From assembly GCF_001750215.1 (NCBI RefSeq), contig NZ_LWGM01000007.1:1-33696 (forward strand): DNA of 33,696 bases, read 5' to 3'. Under the pieces are notes generated by a model that was given only the letters and a program-made list of their open reading frames with translations, had not been told where the DNA came from and did no database searches. How positions within the stretch are numbered: the first letter of the stretch is position 1; each line of letters opens with the position of its first letter. This document shows, in pieces, positions 1-7,832 of the stretch. The stretch is from Isoptericola variabilis. Its GTDB lineage: Bacteria; Actinomycetota; Actinomycetes; Actinomycetales; Cellulomonadaceae. Both the position numbers and the translations under genes were made by a program.

Positions 1-90
1 GAGCACGCGAAGGGCGGCACGTACACGGTCAAGGGCCAGGAGTATGTGCGCGACCAGCGGTACATCCCCACCCGCATCACGCGCGACGGC
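1..90 (+). pseudogene. Broken GST-family gene fragment (N-terminal part)
   Basis: Frame 1 from the window edge reads EHAKGGTYTVKGQEYVRDQR and then YIPTRITRDG. This resembles the region just before the thioredoxin fold in actinobacterial glutathionyl-hydroquinone reductase-type GST proteins. That family should continue with a segment ending in a PWA motif; instead the frame becomes arginine-rich and shows no family motif. A one-base shift near 95 would lead to a short tail ending at a TGA at 138-140. The gene is therefore either truncated or frameshifted. The family match is from memory on about 30 residues, so the call is tentative. Confidence 0.33.
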
Positions 91-170
91 GGCGCGCGGC
101 GCTGCCCGCCACGGTGGCGGGCCTGCTCGCCCTGCGCTGAGGCGGAGCCCCGCGCAGGACGCGCGCCGCG

Positions 171-656
171 TCAGCGCGGCAGATGGGCCTCGATCTCCGC
201 GAGGATCGCCGGGTCGTCGGGCACCGTCGTCGGCGCGTACCGGCGCACCTGCCCGCCGGGCAGCACGAGGAACTTCTCGAAGTTCCACCGGACGCGGCCG
301 CTGTGCCCGCCGGCGTCCGGCGTCTGCTTCAGCGCCTCGAACAGCGGGTGGGCCTGGCGGCCGTTGACGCGCACCTTCGATACCACGGGGAACGTGACGC
401 CGTACGTGGTCGAGCAGAACTCGGCGATCTTGTCGTCCGTGCTCAGCTCCTGCAGGAACTGGTTGCTCGGGAAGCCGATCACGGTGAAGCCGCGGTCGGC
501 GTACTTCTCCTGCAGCTGCTCGAGCGCGGCGTACTGCGGCGTCAGGCCGCAGCGCGAGGCCACGTTGACCACGAGGACGACGTCGTCGCGGTGCTCGGCG
601 AGCGTGGCGGTGGTGCCGTCCATGCGCTCGAACGGGATCTCGTAGAGGTCGGCCAT
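171..656 (-). CDS. Glutathione peroxidase family protein (probably thioredoxin-dependent)
   Basis: Reduces hydrogen peroxide or organic hydroperoxides in the cytoplasm. The 161-residue length is typical of bacterial members. The peroxidatic Cys36 lies in VASRCGLTPQY, Gln66 in FPSNQF, and the Trp124-Asn125 pair in RWNFEKF, so the catalytic tetrad is complete. Cys81 (EFCSTTYG) is at the position of the resolving cysteine of the thioredoxin-dependent class. The usual Cys in the FPCNQF motif is Ser here. Since actinobacteria generally make mycothiol rather than glutathione, thioredoxin or a related thiol is the likelier reductant (inference). The ATG at 656 is preceded by CAGGAT and six bases, which fits a leaderless start. 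It stands alone, divergent from the next gene. Confidence 0.93.
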   Translation of the reverse strand: MADLYEIPFERMDGTTATLAEHRDDVVLVVNVASRCGLTPQYAALEQLQEKYADRGFTVIGFPSNQFLQELSTDDKIAEFCSTTYGVTFPVVSKVRVNGRQAHPLFEALKQTPDAGGHSGRVRWNFEKFLVLPGGQVRRYAPTTVPDDPAILAEIEAHLPR

Positions 657-781
657 GGTCCCATCCTGCCCGGCGGGATGCCGGGGCGACAGCGCGGGCG
701 GAGCGCGGGACGGAGCCGGGAAGGGGGGGCGGCGAGGGGCGCGCGGCGGGGAGGAGCGGCGGGGGCGGGGAGAATGGGCCG

Positions 782-1714
782 GTGCCCTTCCACCCGCTGC
801 CCGTGCGCGACGGGCTCAACCCGACCCGGCTCGTGCTGCCGCACGACCCGGCGTCGGTGGCGCGGTGGGGCACCGCGCTGGCGTACCTGCTCGAGCGGTT
901 CCCGGACGACGCCGACCGGCTCCGGGAGAAGGTCGCGGCGGGGGAGGTGGTCACCGGCCGTGGCCAGCCGGTCGACGAGCGCACCCCCTACGAGCCGCGG
1001 GGGTTCCTGTTCCTCTACCGCGACCCGCCGCCCGACGAGCCGCCCGCCCCGGCGCTCGCGGAGATCGAGGTGCTGCACCGCGACCGCGACCTGCTCGTCG
1101 TCGACAAGCCGCACCTCGTGGCCACGATGCCGCGCGGGCGGTGGGTGACCCGGACCCTGCTGGTGCACCTGCGCCGCGAGCTGGACCTGCCCGAGCTCGC
1201 CCCGGCGCACCGCCTCGACCGGCCGACGGCGGGCGTGCTGGTGCTCACCGTGCGCCCGCAGGTGCGCGGCGCCTACCAGGAGCTGTTCGCCCGGCGGCAG
1301 GTGCGCAAGGTCTACGAGGCCGTCGCCCCGCTGCCCGGCGACGGGCGCGTGTTCCCGACCACCGTGCGCAGCCGCATCGTCAAGCACCGGGGGACGGCCC
1401 CGGCCCAGGAGGAGGCGGGGGAGCCCAACGCCGAGTCGCTGGTCGACCTCGTCGCCCGCGACGAGGTGCGCGGGCTCGGCCTGTACCGGCTCGAGCCGCA
1501 CACCGGCAAGACCCACCAGCTGCGCCTGCACATGGCCTCCCTCGGTCTGCCGATCCTGCACGACCCGTTCTGGCCCGTGCTGAGGCCCGACGCCCCCGAC
1601 GACCCCGAGCGCCCGCTGCAGCTGCTCGCGCGGTCCCTGGCGTTCACCGACCCGCTCAGCGGCGCGCCGCGGCGCTTCGGGTCCCGCCGCACGCTGCGCG
1701 AGTGGCGGCGGTGA
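782..1714 (+). CDS. RluA-family pseudouridine synthase
   Basis: Predicted to convert a uridine to pseudouridine in rRNA or tRNA. The family signature HRLDR is at residues 143-147, with catalytic Asp146, followed by the usual GVLVLT. The C-terminal HTGKTHQLRLHMASLGLPIL is the second conserved RluA block. The N-terminal 90 residues are not a recognisable S4 domain, though they contain a segment (residues about 48-68) like the end of one. The GTG start is preceded by GAGAAT and six bases, a pattern shared by many genes here. Fourteen bases separate it from alr. The exact target nucleotide cannot be told from sequence. Confidence 0.92.
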   Translation: MPFHPLPVRDGLNPTRLVLPHDPASVARWGTALAYLLERFPDDADRLREKVAAGEVVTGRGQPVDERTPYEPRGFLFLYRDPPPDEPPAPALAEIEVLHRDRDLLVVDKPHLVATMPRGRWVTRTLLVHLRRELDLPELAPAHRLDRPTAGVLVLTVRPQVRGAYQELFARRQVRKVYEAVAPLPGDGRVFPTTVRSRIVKHRGTAPAQEEAGEPNAESLVDLVARDEVRGLGLYRLEPHTGKTHQLRLHMASLGLPILHDPFWPVLRPDAPDDPERPLQLLARSLAFTDPLSGAPRRFGSRRTLREWRR

Positions 1715-1727
1715 GACAATCGGGCCC

Positions 1728-3119
1728 GTGACCTCCGCGACGCCGACGCCCCTCGCGTTCCCGGCCGACTACCCGGCGCGCGCCGTCGTCGACCTCGAGG
1801 CGGTCCGCGACAACGTCCGCGCCCTCGCCGGCCACGCCGCCGGCGCGGCGGTGATGGCCGTGGTCAAGGCCGACGCCTACGGCCACGGCCTGGTGCCGTC
1901 GGCGCGGGCGGCGCTCGCGGGCGGCGCCACGTGGCTGGGGGTCGCCCAGGCGACCGAGGCGCTCGCGCTGCGCGCCGCCGGCATCGGCCCGGACCGCGCG
2001 CGCGTCCTCACCTGGCTGCACGCCCCCGGAGCCCCGTTCGAGCGACTCCTGGCCGCCGACGTCGACGTGTCCGTCGCCGCCGCCTGGGCGCTCGACGCCG
2101 TGGCGGACGCCGCCCGCGCCACCGGCCGCACCGCGCGGGTGCACCTGAAGATCGACTCCGGCCTCGGGCGCAACGGCATCGTGCCCGCCGACTGGCCCGA
2201 CGCCGTCGCGCGCGCCGCCGCGCTGCAGGCCGAGGGCCTCGTCGAGGTGGTGGGCGTCTGGTCGCACCTGGCCTTCGCCGACGAGCCCGGCCACCCCTCC
2301 CTCGACGCGCAGGCGGACGCCTTCGACGACGCGGTGCGCGCCGCCGAGGCCGGCGGCCTCACGGTCGCGCTGCGCCACATCGCGGCGTCGGCGGCGACGC
2401 TGACCGCCCCGCGGCTGCGCTACGACCTCGTGCGCCCGGGCCTGGCGGTCTTCGGCCTGTCGCCCGCGCCGCAGGTGGGCACCCCCGGCGACTTCGGCCT
2501 GCGGCCCGCGATGACGCTGCAGGCACGGCTGGCCACGGTCAAGCGGGTGCCTGGCGGCCACGGGGTGTCGTACTCGCACCAGTACACGACGCCGCAGGAG
2601 ACCACCCTCGGGATCGTGCCCCTCGGCTACGCCGACGGCATCCCGCGCCACGCGTCCGGCGGCCGTGCCGGCGTCGGCGGTCCCGTCTACGTCGGCGGGC
2701 CCGCGACGGCGGGCCTCGGCCCGGCCGCCGGCGGCACGCCCGACGACGGCGGCCGCGTGGTGCGCGTCGCGGGCCGCGTGTGCATGGACCAGGTGGTGCT
2801 CGACCTCGGCCCGTACGCGACCGAGCGGGCCGGCGACGTGGTGACGCTCTTCGGCCAGAGCGACGGCCTGGGGCACGCCGCGGCCGTGCCCAACGCCGAG
2901 GACTGGGCGCAGGCCGCAGGCACCATCAGCTACGAGATCGTCACCCGGCTGGGCGTGCGCGTGCCGCGCACCTACGTGGGCGCGCACGTGCTGGACGAGG
3001 ACCCGGCGGCGACGACCGGGACGCAGACGCAGGAACCGGCGGCGGCCGGCGGCGGGGCCCCTCGCGGCCCGGCGCGGTCGCCACAGACGACGCAGTGGGA
3101 GGAAGCGACGTGGTCGTGA
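1728..3119 (+). CDS. alr: Alanine racemase
   Basis: PLP-dependent enzyme interconverting L- and D-alanine for peptidoglycan. The PLP lysine is Lys47 in VVKADAYGHG. Other family blocks are IDSGLGRNG, SYSHQYTT with the catalytic tyrosine region, GYADGIPRH and GRVCMDQ. At 463 residues it is longer than usual (about 370-390). The excess is a Gly/Ala-rich insert between GYADGIPRH and GRVCMDQ and a low-complexity tail of about 45 residues. The GTG start follows GACAAT by seven bases. Its last codons overlap tsaE by ten bases, so translation is probably coupled. The alr-tsaE-tsaB-rimI order is conserved in actinobacteria. Confidence 0.97.
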   Translation: MTSATPTPLAFPADYPARAVVDLEAVRDNVRALAGHAAGAAVMAVVKADAYGHGLVPSARAALAGGATWLGVAQATEALALRAAGIGPDRARVLTWLHAPGAPFERLLAADVDVSVAAAWALDAVADAARATGRTARVHLKIDSGLGRNGIVPADWPDAVARAAALQAEGLVEVVGVWSHLAFADEPGHPSLDAQADAFDDAVRAAEAGGLTVALRHIAASAATLTAPRLRYDLVRPGLAVFGLSPAPQVGTPGDFGLRPAMTLQARLATVKRVPGGHGVSYSHQYTTPQETTLGIVPLGYADGIPRHASGGRAGVGGPVYVGGPATAGLGPAAGGTPDDGGRVVRVAGRVCMDQVVLDLGPYATERAGDVVTLFGQSDGLGHAAAVPNAEDWAQAAGTISYEIVTRLGVRVPRTYVGAHVLDEDPAATTGTQTQEPAAAGGGAPRGPARSPQTTQWEEATWS

Positions 3120-3661
3120 GCTCGACCGAGGCGCGGGTGGACCTGCCCGACGCCGCCACGACGAAGGCGCTGGGCGCCGCCCTGGCCGGGGTGCTGCGCG
3201 CGGGCGACCTGGTGATCCTCACCGGGGACCTCGGGGCCGGCAAGACGACCCTCACCCAGGGGCTCGGCCGCGCGCTCAACGTGCGCGGCCAGGTGGCCTC
3301 GCCCACGTTCATCGTGGCCCGCGAGCACGAGGCGCTGCCCCGCGAGGACGGCACCCGCGGCCCCGGCCTGGTGCACGTGGACGCCTACCGGCTCGGGTCG
3401 CTGGGCGAGCTCGACGCGCTGGACCTCGACTCCTCGCTGGACGAGTCGGTCACCGTGGTCGAGTGGGGCCGAGGCCTGGCCGAGGCGCTCACGGAGGACC
3501 GGCTCGAGGTCGACCTCGAGCGGCCGCACGGCGGCGAGGTCGACATGGACGACCCGTCGGCCGGGGTGCGCCGCGCCACGCTGCGCGGCGTCGGCGAGCG
3601 GTGGGCCGCCGTCGACCTCGCGGGCCTGGTGGCGGGGCTCGTCCCGTCCGCCGAGAACTAG
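3110..3661 (+). CDS. tsaE: tRNA t6A biosynthesis ATPase TsaE
   Basis: P-loop ATPase that works with TsaB and TsaD to make N6-threonylcarbamoyladenosine at position 37 of ANN-decoding tRNAs. At 183 residues it has the Walker A motif GDLGAGKTT (39-47), the family's SPTF (64-67), HVDAYR (89-94) and VEWG (117-120). The GTG at 3110 was chosen because GGGAGGA lies six bases before it; a second in-frame GTG at 3116 is also possible but more distant. The start lies inside the end of alr. An acidic insert (HGGEVDMDD and following) sits near the C-terminus. Its TAG stop forms part of the putative tsaB -10 hexamer TAGGCT. Confidence 0.96.
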   Translation: MVVSSTEARVDLPDAATTKALGAALAGVLRAGDLVILTGDLGAGKTTLTQGLGRALNVRGQVASPTFIVAREHEALPREDGTRGPGLVHVDAYRLGSLGELDALDLDSSLDESVTVVEWGRGLAEALTEDRLEVDLERPHGGEVDMDDPSAGVRRATLRGVGERWAAVDLAGLVAGLVPSAEN

Positions 3662-3671
3662 GCTGGGCACC

Positions 3672-4409
3672 GTGGCAGTCCTCTCCATCGACACCTCCGC
3701 CGCCGTCGCCGTCGCCGTGGTCTCCGAGTCCGGCGAGCGCCTGGCGGCCCGCAGCGTGGACGAGCGGCGCCGGCACGCCGAGTCGCTCGCGCTCCTGGTC
3801 ACCGCCGTCCTCGCCGACGCCGGCACCGACCGCACGGCGTTGACCGCCGTCGTGGCCGGCACCGGCCCGGCGCCGTTCACCGGCCTGCGCGCCGGGCTGG
3901 TCACCGCCCGCACGCTCGCGCTGGCCCTCGGCGTGCCCGTGCTGGGCGTGCCCAGCCTGGACGCGCTCGCCGTGCAGGCGGTGGCCGACCTCGGGCTGGC
4001 ACCCGACGACGAGGTCCTCGCCGCCGCGGACGCGCGCCGCAAGGAGGTCTACTGGGCCCGCTACCGCGTGGTGTCCCACGAGTCCACGCACGGCGTGCCG
4101 GTCGTGCAGGCGGTGGCCGGGCCGGACGTCGCGAAGGCCGCCCAGGTCGCCGAGCGGCTCGAGGACCGGCCGGCGGCCGGGCGCCTCGCCGTCGTCGGCG
4201 AGGGCGCGTCTCTGTACGCCGACGTGCTCGGCCTGGACGAGGACGCGCCGCTGCTGCCGGACCCCGTCGTGCTCGCGCGCGTGGCGCTGCAGCGCCGCGA
4301 CGCCGGGCAGGAGCTGCCCGCCGAGCCGCTGTACCTGCGCCGCCCGGACGTCCACGAGCCGGCCGGCGGCCCGCGCGTGGTGCCCGCCACGGGCGCCGTG
4401 GCCGGCTGA
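3672..4409 (+). CDS. tsaB: tRNA t6A biosynthesis protein TsaB
   Basis: Non-catalytic ASKHA-fold partner of TsaD in threonylcarbamoyl transfer to tRNA. The N-terminus LSIDTSA and the hallmark GTGPAPFTGLRAG (63-75) identify it. A conserved RRHAESL (33-39) is the TsaD-contacting segment of the family. At 245 residues it has the usual bacterial length. The GTG start is preceded by TAGGCT and seven bases, so it may also be transcribed on its own leaderless mRNA, in addition to read-through from tsaE ten bases upstream. rimI follows after eleven bases. Confidence 0.96.
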   Translation: MAVLSIDTSAAVAVAVVSESGERLAARSVDERRRHAESLALLVTAVLADAGTDRTALTAVVAGTGPAPFTGLRAGLVTARTLALALGVPVLGVPSLDALAVQAVADLGLAPDDEVLAAADARRKEVYWARYRVVSHESTHGVPVVQAVAGPDVAKAAQVAERLEDRPAAGRLAVVGEGASLYADVLGLDEDAPLLPDPVVLARVALQRRDAGQELPAEPLYLRRPDVHEPAGGPRVVPATGAVAG

Positions 4410-4420
4410 CGGGGCGCACC

Positions 4421-4957
4421 GTGGCACAGCCGGCGGTGGCTGCGGCGGTGGGAGGCGGCGAGGTGCGGCTGCGGGACCTGCGGCACGACGACTTCGACCG
4501 CGTGCTGGAGCTCGAGCGCCTGCTGTTCGGCGCGGGCGCCTGGACGTACGGCATGCTCGCCGACGAGCTCGCCGCGCTCGGGCGCTGGTACGTCGTGGCC
4601 GAGGCCGACCGCACGGACGACCCCACGCTGGCGCCGGGGCGGCGGCGGGTGGTCGGCTACGCCGGGCTCTGGTTCGACGGCGACGTGACCCAGGTGATGA
4701 CGATCGGCGTCGACCCCGCCTGGCAGCGCCACGGCATCGGGCGGGCGCTGATGGAGGCGCTGGTCGCGCGGTCGCGCGCGCTCGGCGCGGCGGCGGTGCT
4801 GCTGGAGGTGCGGGTCGACAACGCGCCCGCCCTGGCGATGTACGAGGCGTTCGGGTTCGAGCGCATCGGCCTGCGCAAGCGCTACTACCAGCCCGAGGAC
4901 AAGGACGCCTACACGATGCGCCTGCTCCTCGGCCCCGCAGGACAGGAGCCCGCATGA
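4421..4957 (+). CDS. rimI: Ribosomal protein S18-alanine N-acetyltransferase RimI
   Basis: GNAT-fold enzyme that acetylates N-terminal alanine of S18 in enterobacteria; actinobacterial members may be broader. The acetyl-CoA pyrophosphate loop is QRHGIG, after the strand TIGVDPAW. The RimI-type C-terminus is clear: NAPALAMYEAFGFERIG followed by RKRYYQPEDKDAYTM. At 178 residues it has a slightly longer N-terminus than E. coli RimI and an insert before VVGYAG. It lies between tsaB and the sulfurtransferase, with the stop overlapping the next ATG (ATGA). Confidence 0.93.
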   Translation: MAQPAVAAAVGGGEVRLRDLRHDDFDRVLELERLLFGAGAWTYGMLADELAALGRWYVVAEADRTDDPTLAPGRRRVVGYAGLWFDGDVTQVMTIGVDPAWQRHGIGRALMEALVARSRALGAAAVLLEVRVDNAPALAMYEAFGFERIGLRKRYYQPEDKDAYTMRLLLGPAGQEPA

Positions 4958-5853
4958 GCACCTCCGCCGAGGCCGGCACCGACCCCGACCGCGCCGCCGT
5001 GCTCGTCACGGTGGACGAGCTCGCCGCCGACCTGCGCCTCTCCGGCACCGACCCGGCCGACGGCGCCCCCGTGCTGCTCGACGTGCGCTGGGCGCTGGGG
5101 CAGACCGACGGCCACGAGCGGTACCTGGCGGGCCACCTGCCGGGCGCGGTCTACGTCGACCTCGAGACGGAGCTGGCCGCGCCGGCCTCGCCCGAGGCGG
5201 GCCGCCACCCCCTGCCCAGCGCCGCCCAGCTCCAGGGCGCCGCCCGGCGCTGGGGCGTGCGGGCGGGCTCCCGGGTGGTCGTGTACGACGCCGTCGGGGG
5301 CACGTCCGCGGCCCGCGCGTGGTGGCTGCTGCGGTACTTCGGCGTCGAGGACGTCCGGCTGCTCGACGGCGGCCTGGACGCGTGGGCGGCCCGCGGCCTG
5401 CCGCTCGAGGTGGGCGAGGTGGTCCCCGAGCGGGGCGACGTCGTCGTGCGCCCCGGCCACCTGCCCGTGCTGGACGCCGACGAGGCGGCCGAGGTCGCCG
5501 CCGAGGGCGTCCTGCTCGACGCCCGGGCTGTCGAGCGCTACCGCGGCGAGGTGGAGCCGGTCGACCCGCGCGCCGGCCACGTGCCCGGGGCGCTCTCCGC
5601 GCCGACGACCGAGAACCTCGGCGCGGACCGCACGTTCCTGCCGACCGCCGCGCTGCGGGAGCGGTTCGCCGCGCTCGGCGTGCGGCCCGGCGCCGGCCGG
5701 CCGGTGGGGGTCTACTGCGGCTCGGGCGTCACGGCCGGCCACGAGGTGCTGGCGCTGGCCGCCGTCGGCGTGACCGCCGCGCTGTACCCGGGGTCGTGGT
5801 CGCAGTGGTCTGCCGACCCCTCGCGCCCCGCGGCCACCGGCGCCCGCCCCTGA
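4954..5853 (+). CDS. sseA: Two-domain sulfurtransferase (3-mercaptopyruvate/thiosulfate)
   Basis: Transfers sulfane sulfur from a donor to a thiol acceptor. It has two rhodanese domains (about residues 15-155 and 175-295). The first contains LLDVRW, HLPGAVYVDL and YDAVGG, with Asp in place of the catalytic Cys, as is normal for the inactive domain. The second has active Cys255 in CGSGVT, a loop that resembles the mercaptopyruvate type (CGSGVTA) more than the thiosulfate type (CRKGVT). The ATG overlaps the rimI stop by four bases, so it ends the operon. The palindrome at 5859-5922 follows directly. Gene name given by similarity; substrate is not certain. Confidence 0.88.
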   Translation: MSTSAEAGTDPDRAAVLVTVDELAADLRLSGTDPADGAPVLLDVRWALGQTDGHERYLAGHLPGAVYVDLETELAAPASPEAGRHPLPSAAQLQGAARRWGVRAGSRVVVYDAVGGTSAARAWWLLRYFGVEDVRLLDGGLDAWAARGLPLEVGEVVPERGDVVVRPGHLPVLDADEAAEVAAEGVLLDARAVERYRGEVEPVDPRAGHVPGALSAPTTENLGADRTFLPTAALRERFAALGVRPGAGRPVGVYCGSGVTAGHEVLALAAVGVTAALYPGSWSQWSADPSRPAATGARP

Positions 5854-5858
5854 CGGCA

Positions 5859-5922
5859 CGCTGTGGGTACAGGACACGCCGTGCGGATCGCGATCCGCAC
5901 GGCGTGTCCTGTACCCACAGCG
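5859..5922. terminator. Perfect 64-bp palindrome, probable bidirectional terminator
   Basis: Two 32-base arms (5859-5890 and 5891-5922) are exact reverse complements with no spacer; the centre is GATCGCGATC. It sits between two convergent genes, five bases after the sulfurtransferase and twenty bases before the nitroreductase stop. The RNA of either strand would form the same long stem. There is no T-tract, which is common in high-GC actinobacteria. Termination is inferred from position and shape. Confidence 0.8.
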
Positions 5923-5942
5923 GTGGGATGGTGCTGGCGGGG

Positions 5943-6560
5943 TCAGAGGACCTCGGCGACCTGCTCGAAGCCGAGGCGCGGCAGGCGCGGGTGCGGGGTG
6001 CCGTCGCCCTCGGCCTGGCCCACGTTGATCACGAGGAACGACTTCCAGCCGGACTCGGCGAAGAACTCGCCGTCGACGCCGTCGAAGTCCATGCCGTTCA
6101 TCGGGCCGGCGGCCAGCCCCACGGCGCGCAGGGCCAGGACCAGGTAGCCCGCCTGCAGCAGCGCGTTGGTGCGGGCCATGCCCTCGCGGACCTCGGCGGC
6201 CGGCGCGAGCTGGTCCTTGATGCCCGGGTACACGGGGAACAGCACGTCGAGGTGCTCGTGGAAGGCGGGGTCGGCGGCGAGCACGAGGGAGACCGGGGCG
6301 GCCTCGACCTTGGCCTTGTTGCCGTCGGCCATGTGGGCGACCAGGCGCTGCTTCGCCTCGGCGGAGCGGACGACGAGGAAGCGCAGGGGCAGCGTGTTCA
6401 TCGCGGTCGGGCCGAACTTGGCCAGGTCCCAGGCGGCAGCGATCTGCTCGTCGGTGACCTCGCCGGCGGTCCAGCTCGTGGTGGTGCGGGCGGTGCGGAA
6501 CAGCAGGTCCGCGACCTCGTCGGAGACGGCGAGGGCGGGGGCGGAGAGCGTCTCGGTCAT
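5943..6560 (-). CDS. Nitroreductase family protein, RutE/HadB type
   Basis: FMN-dependent oxidoreductase; E. coli RutE reduces malonic semialdehyde in pyrimidine breakdown. The 205 residues carry the family features: RTARTTTSW near the N-terminus (FMN phosphate contact), [14 protein letters not shown] at about 48-61, and a C-terminal [12 protein letters not shown]. No other rut genes are nearby, so that pathway is not implied. The ATG at 6560 was chosen because the protein then begins [15 protein letters not shown], a normal family N-terminus; the longer open frame upstream is Arg/Thr-rich noise. The ribosome site is weak. The upstream region contains a 7-bp inverted repeat near 6627-6651 that could be an operator shared with tsaD. 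Confidence 0.87.
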   Translation of the reverse strand: MTETLSAPALAVSDEVADLLFRTARTTTSWTAGEVTDEQIAAAWDLAKFGPTAMNTLPLRFLVVRSAEAKQRLVAHMADGNKAKVEAAPVSLVLAADPAFHEHLDVLFPVYPGIKDQLAPAAEVREGMARTNALLQAGYLVLALRAVGLAAGPMNGMDFDGVDGEFFAESGWKSFLVINVGQAEGDGTPHPRLPRLGFEQVAEVL

Positions 6561-6699
6561 GCCTGCGGGAACACGTCGCTCGCGGGCGGTGATTCCACCT
6601 TCAACAGTGATGATGGCCACAACGGTTGCCCGGGAGATCGTTCTCCGGGCACGCGTGCCGCGCGTACCCGCCGGCGGGCGGGTGAGGGACAATGGGGCC

Positions 6700-7749
6700 A
6701 TGGCTTCCGGTGACCCCCTCGTCCTCGGCATCGAGACCTCCTGCGACGAGACGGGCGTCGCGCTGGTGCGCGGGAACGAGCTGCTCGTGGACGCGACGGC
6801 GAGCTCGATGGACGAGCACGCCCGCTACGGCGGCATCATCCCCGAGGTCGCCAGCCGCGCCCACCTCGAGGCGATGATCCCCACGATCAGCAAGGCGCTC
6901 GGGCAGGCCGACGTCGACCTGTCCGAGGTCGACGCGATCGCCGTGACCGCGGGCCCCGGGCTGGTGGGCCCGCTGACCATCGGCACGTCCGCCGCCAAGG
7001 CGCTGGCCGTGGGCCTGAACAAGCCGCTGTACGGCGTCAACCACGTCATCGGGCACGCCGCCGTCGACCAGCTCGTCGACGGCGAGTTCCCCGAGCGCGT
7101 CATGGCGCTCGTCGTCTCGGGCGGGCACTCCTCGCTGCTGCTGGTCGACGACGTCGCCACGCGGGTCACCGAGCTGGGCTCCACGCTCGACGACGCGGCG
7201 GGGGAGGCGTTCGACAAGGTCGGCCGCCTGCTCGGCCTGCCGTACCCGGGCGGCCCGCACATCGACCGCCTGGCGCGCGAGGGCGACCCCGAGGCGATCC
7301 GCTTCCCGCGCGGCCTCACCGCGGCCAAGGACCAGGAGAAGCACGCCTACGACTTCTCGTTCTCCGGGCTGAAGACCGCCGTGGCCCGCTGGGTCGAGGC
7401 GTGCCGCGACGCCGGCCGCGAGGTGCCCGTGGCGGACGTCGCGGCGTCCTTCGCCGCCGCCGTCGTCGACGTGCTCACCGCCAAGACGATCGCCGCCTGC
7501 CGCCGGCACGAGGTGGACACCCTGGTGGTGGGCGGCGGCTTCTCCGCCAACAGCCAGCTGCGCGAGCTCGCCGCCAAGCGGTGCGCCGAGGCCGGGATCG
7601 AGCTGCGCATCCCGCCGATCCGGTACTGCACCGACAACGGCGCGATGATCGCGGCCCTGGGCTCCGCCGTCGTGCGCGCCGGCGTCGCGCCGTCGACCCT
7701 CGACTTCGGCGTCGACTCGCAGATGCCGCTGACCACCGTCAGCCTCTGA
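6700..7749 (+). CDS. tsaD: tRNA threonylcarbamoyladenosine transferase TsaD
   Basis: Catalytic ASKHA-family subunit that transfers the threonylcarbamoyl group to A37 of tRNA. The start region [12 protein letters not shown] (11-22), the metal-binding NHVIGH with His115 and His119, [10 protein letters not shown], and the C-terminal [11 protein letters not shown] are diagnostic. 349 residues is the usual length. The ATG is preceded by GACAAT and six bases. It is separated from tsaB-rimI by the sulfurtransferase and the divergent nitroreductase, whereas in many actinobacteria it follows rimI directly. The gene ends at the repeated-hairpin terminator at 7756-7829. Confidence 0.97.
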   Translation: MASGDPLVLGIETSCDETGVALVRGNELLVDATASSMDEHARYGGIIPEVASRAHLEAMIPTISKALGQADVDLSEVDAIAVTAGPGLVGPLTIGTSAAKALAVGLNKPLYGVNHVIGHAAVDQLVDGEFPERVMALVVSGGHSSLLLVDDVATRVTELGSTLDDAAGEAFDKVGRLLGLPYPGGPHIDRLAREGDPEAIRFPRGLTAAKDQEKHAYDFSFSGLKTAVARWVEACRDAGREVPVADVAASFAAAVVDVLTAKTIAACRRHEVDTLVVGGGFSANSQLRELAAKRCAEAGIELRIPPIRYCTDNGAMIAALGSAVVRAGVAPSTLDFGVDSQMPLTTVSL

Positions 7750-7755
7750 CCCCTT

Positions 7756-7829
7756 GCCGAGATAGAGAGGGCCCTCGCCGAGATAGAGAGGGACCTCTCT
7801 ATCTCGGCGAGGGACCTCTCGATCTCGGC
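7756..7829. terminator. Bidirectional hairpin built from a repeated 21-mer
   Basis: The unit GCCGAGATAGAGAGG occurs at 7756 and 7777 in direct order and, inverted, at 7794-7808 and (one mismatch) 7815-7829. Arms 7772-7791 and 7794-7813 pair perfectly over 20 bp around a 2-base loop; the outer units extend the stem to about 36 bp with few mismatches. It lies between the convergent tsaD and carboxylate-amine ligase genes, six bases after one stop and three before the other. Termination is inferred; the repeated architecture suggests a dispersed intergenic repeat. Confidence 0.75.
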
Positions 7830-7832
7830 GGG

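Noticed and set aside
5863-5922. Short open frames starting inside the palindrome on both strands
   Set aside because: Both begin with the same peptide only because the DNA is a palindrome; no ribosome site and no motifs.
7756-7829. Possible CRISPR array
   Set aside because: The copies are only 15 bases, partly inverted, and separated by 6 bases that are also repeated; there are no spacers and no cas genes.
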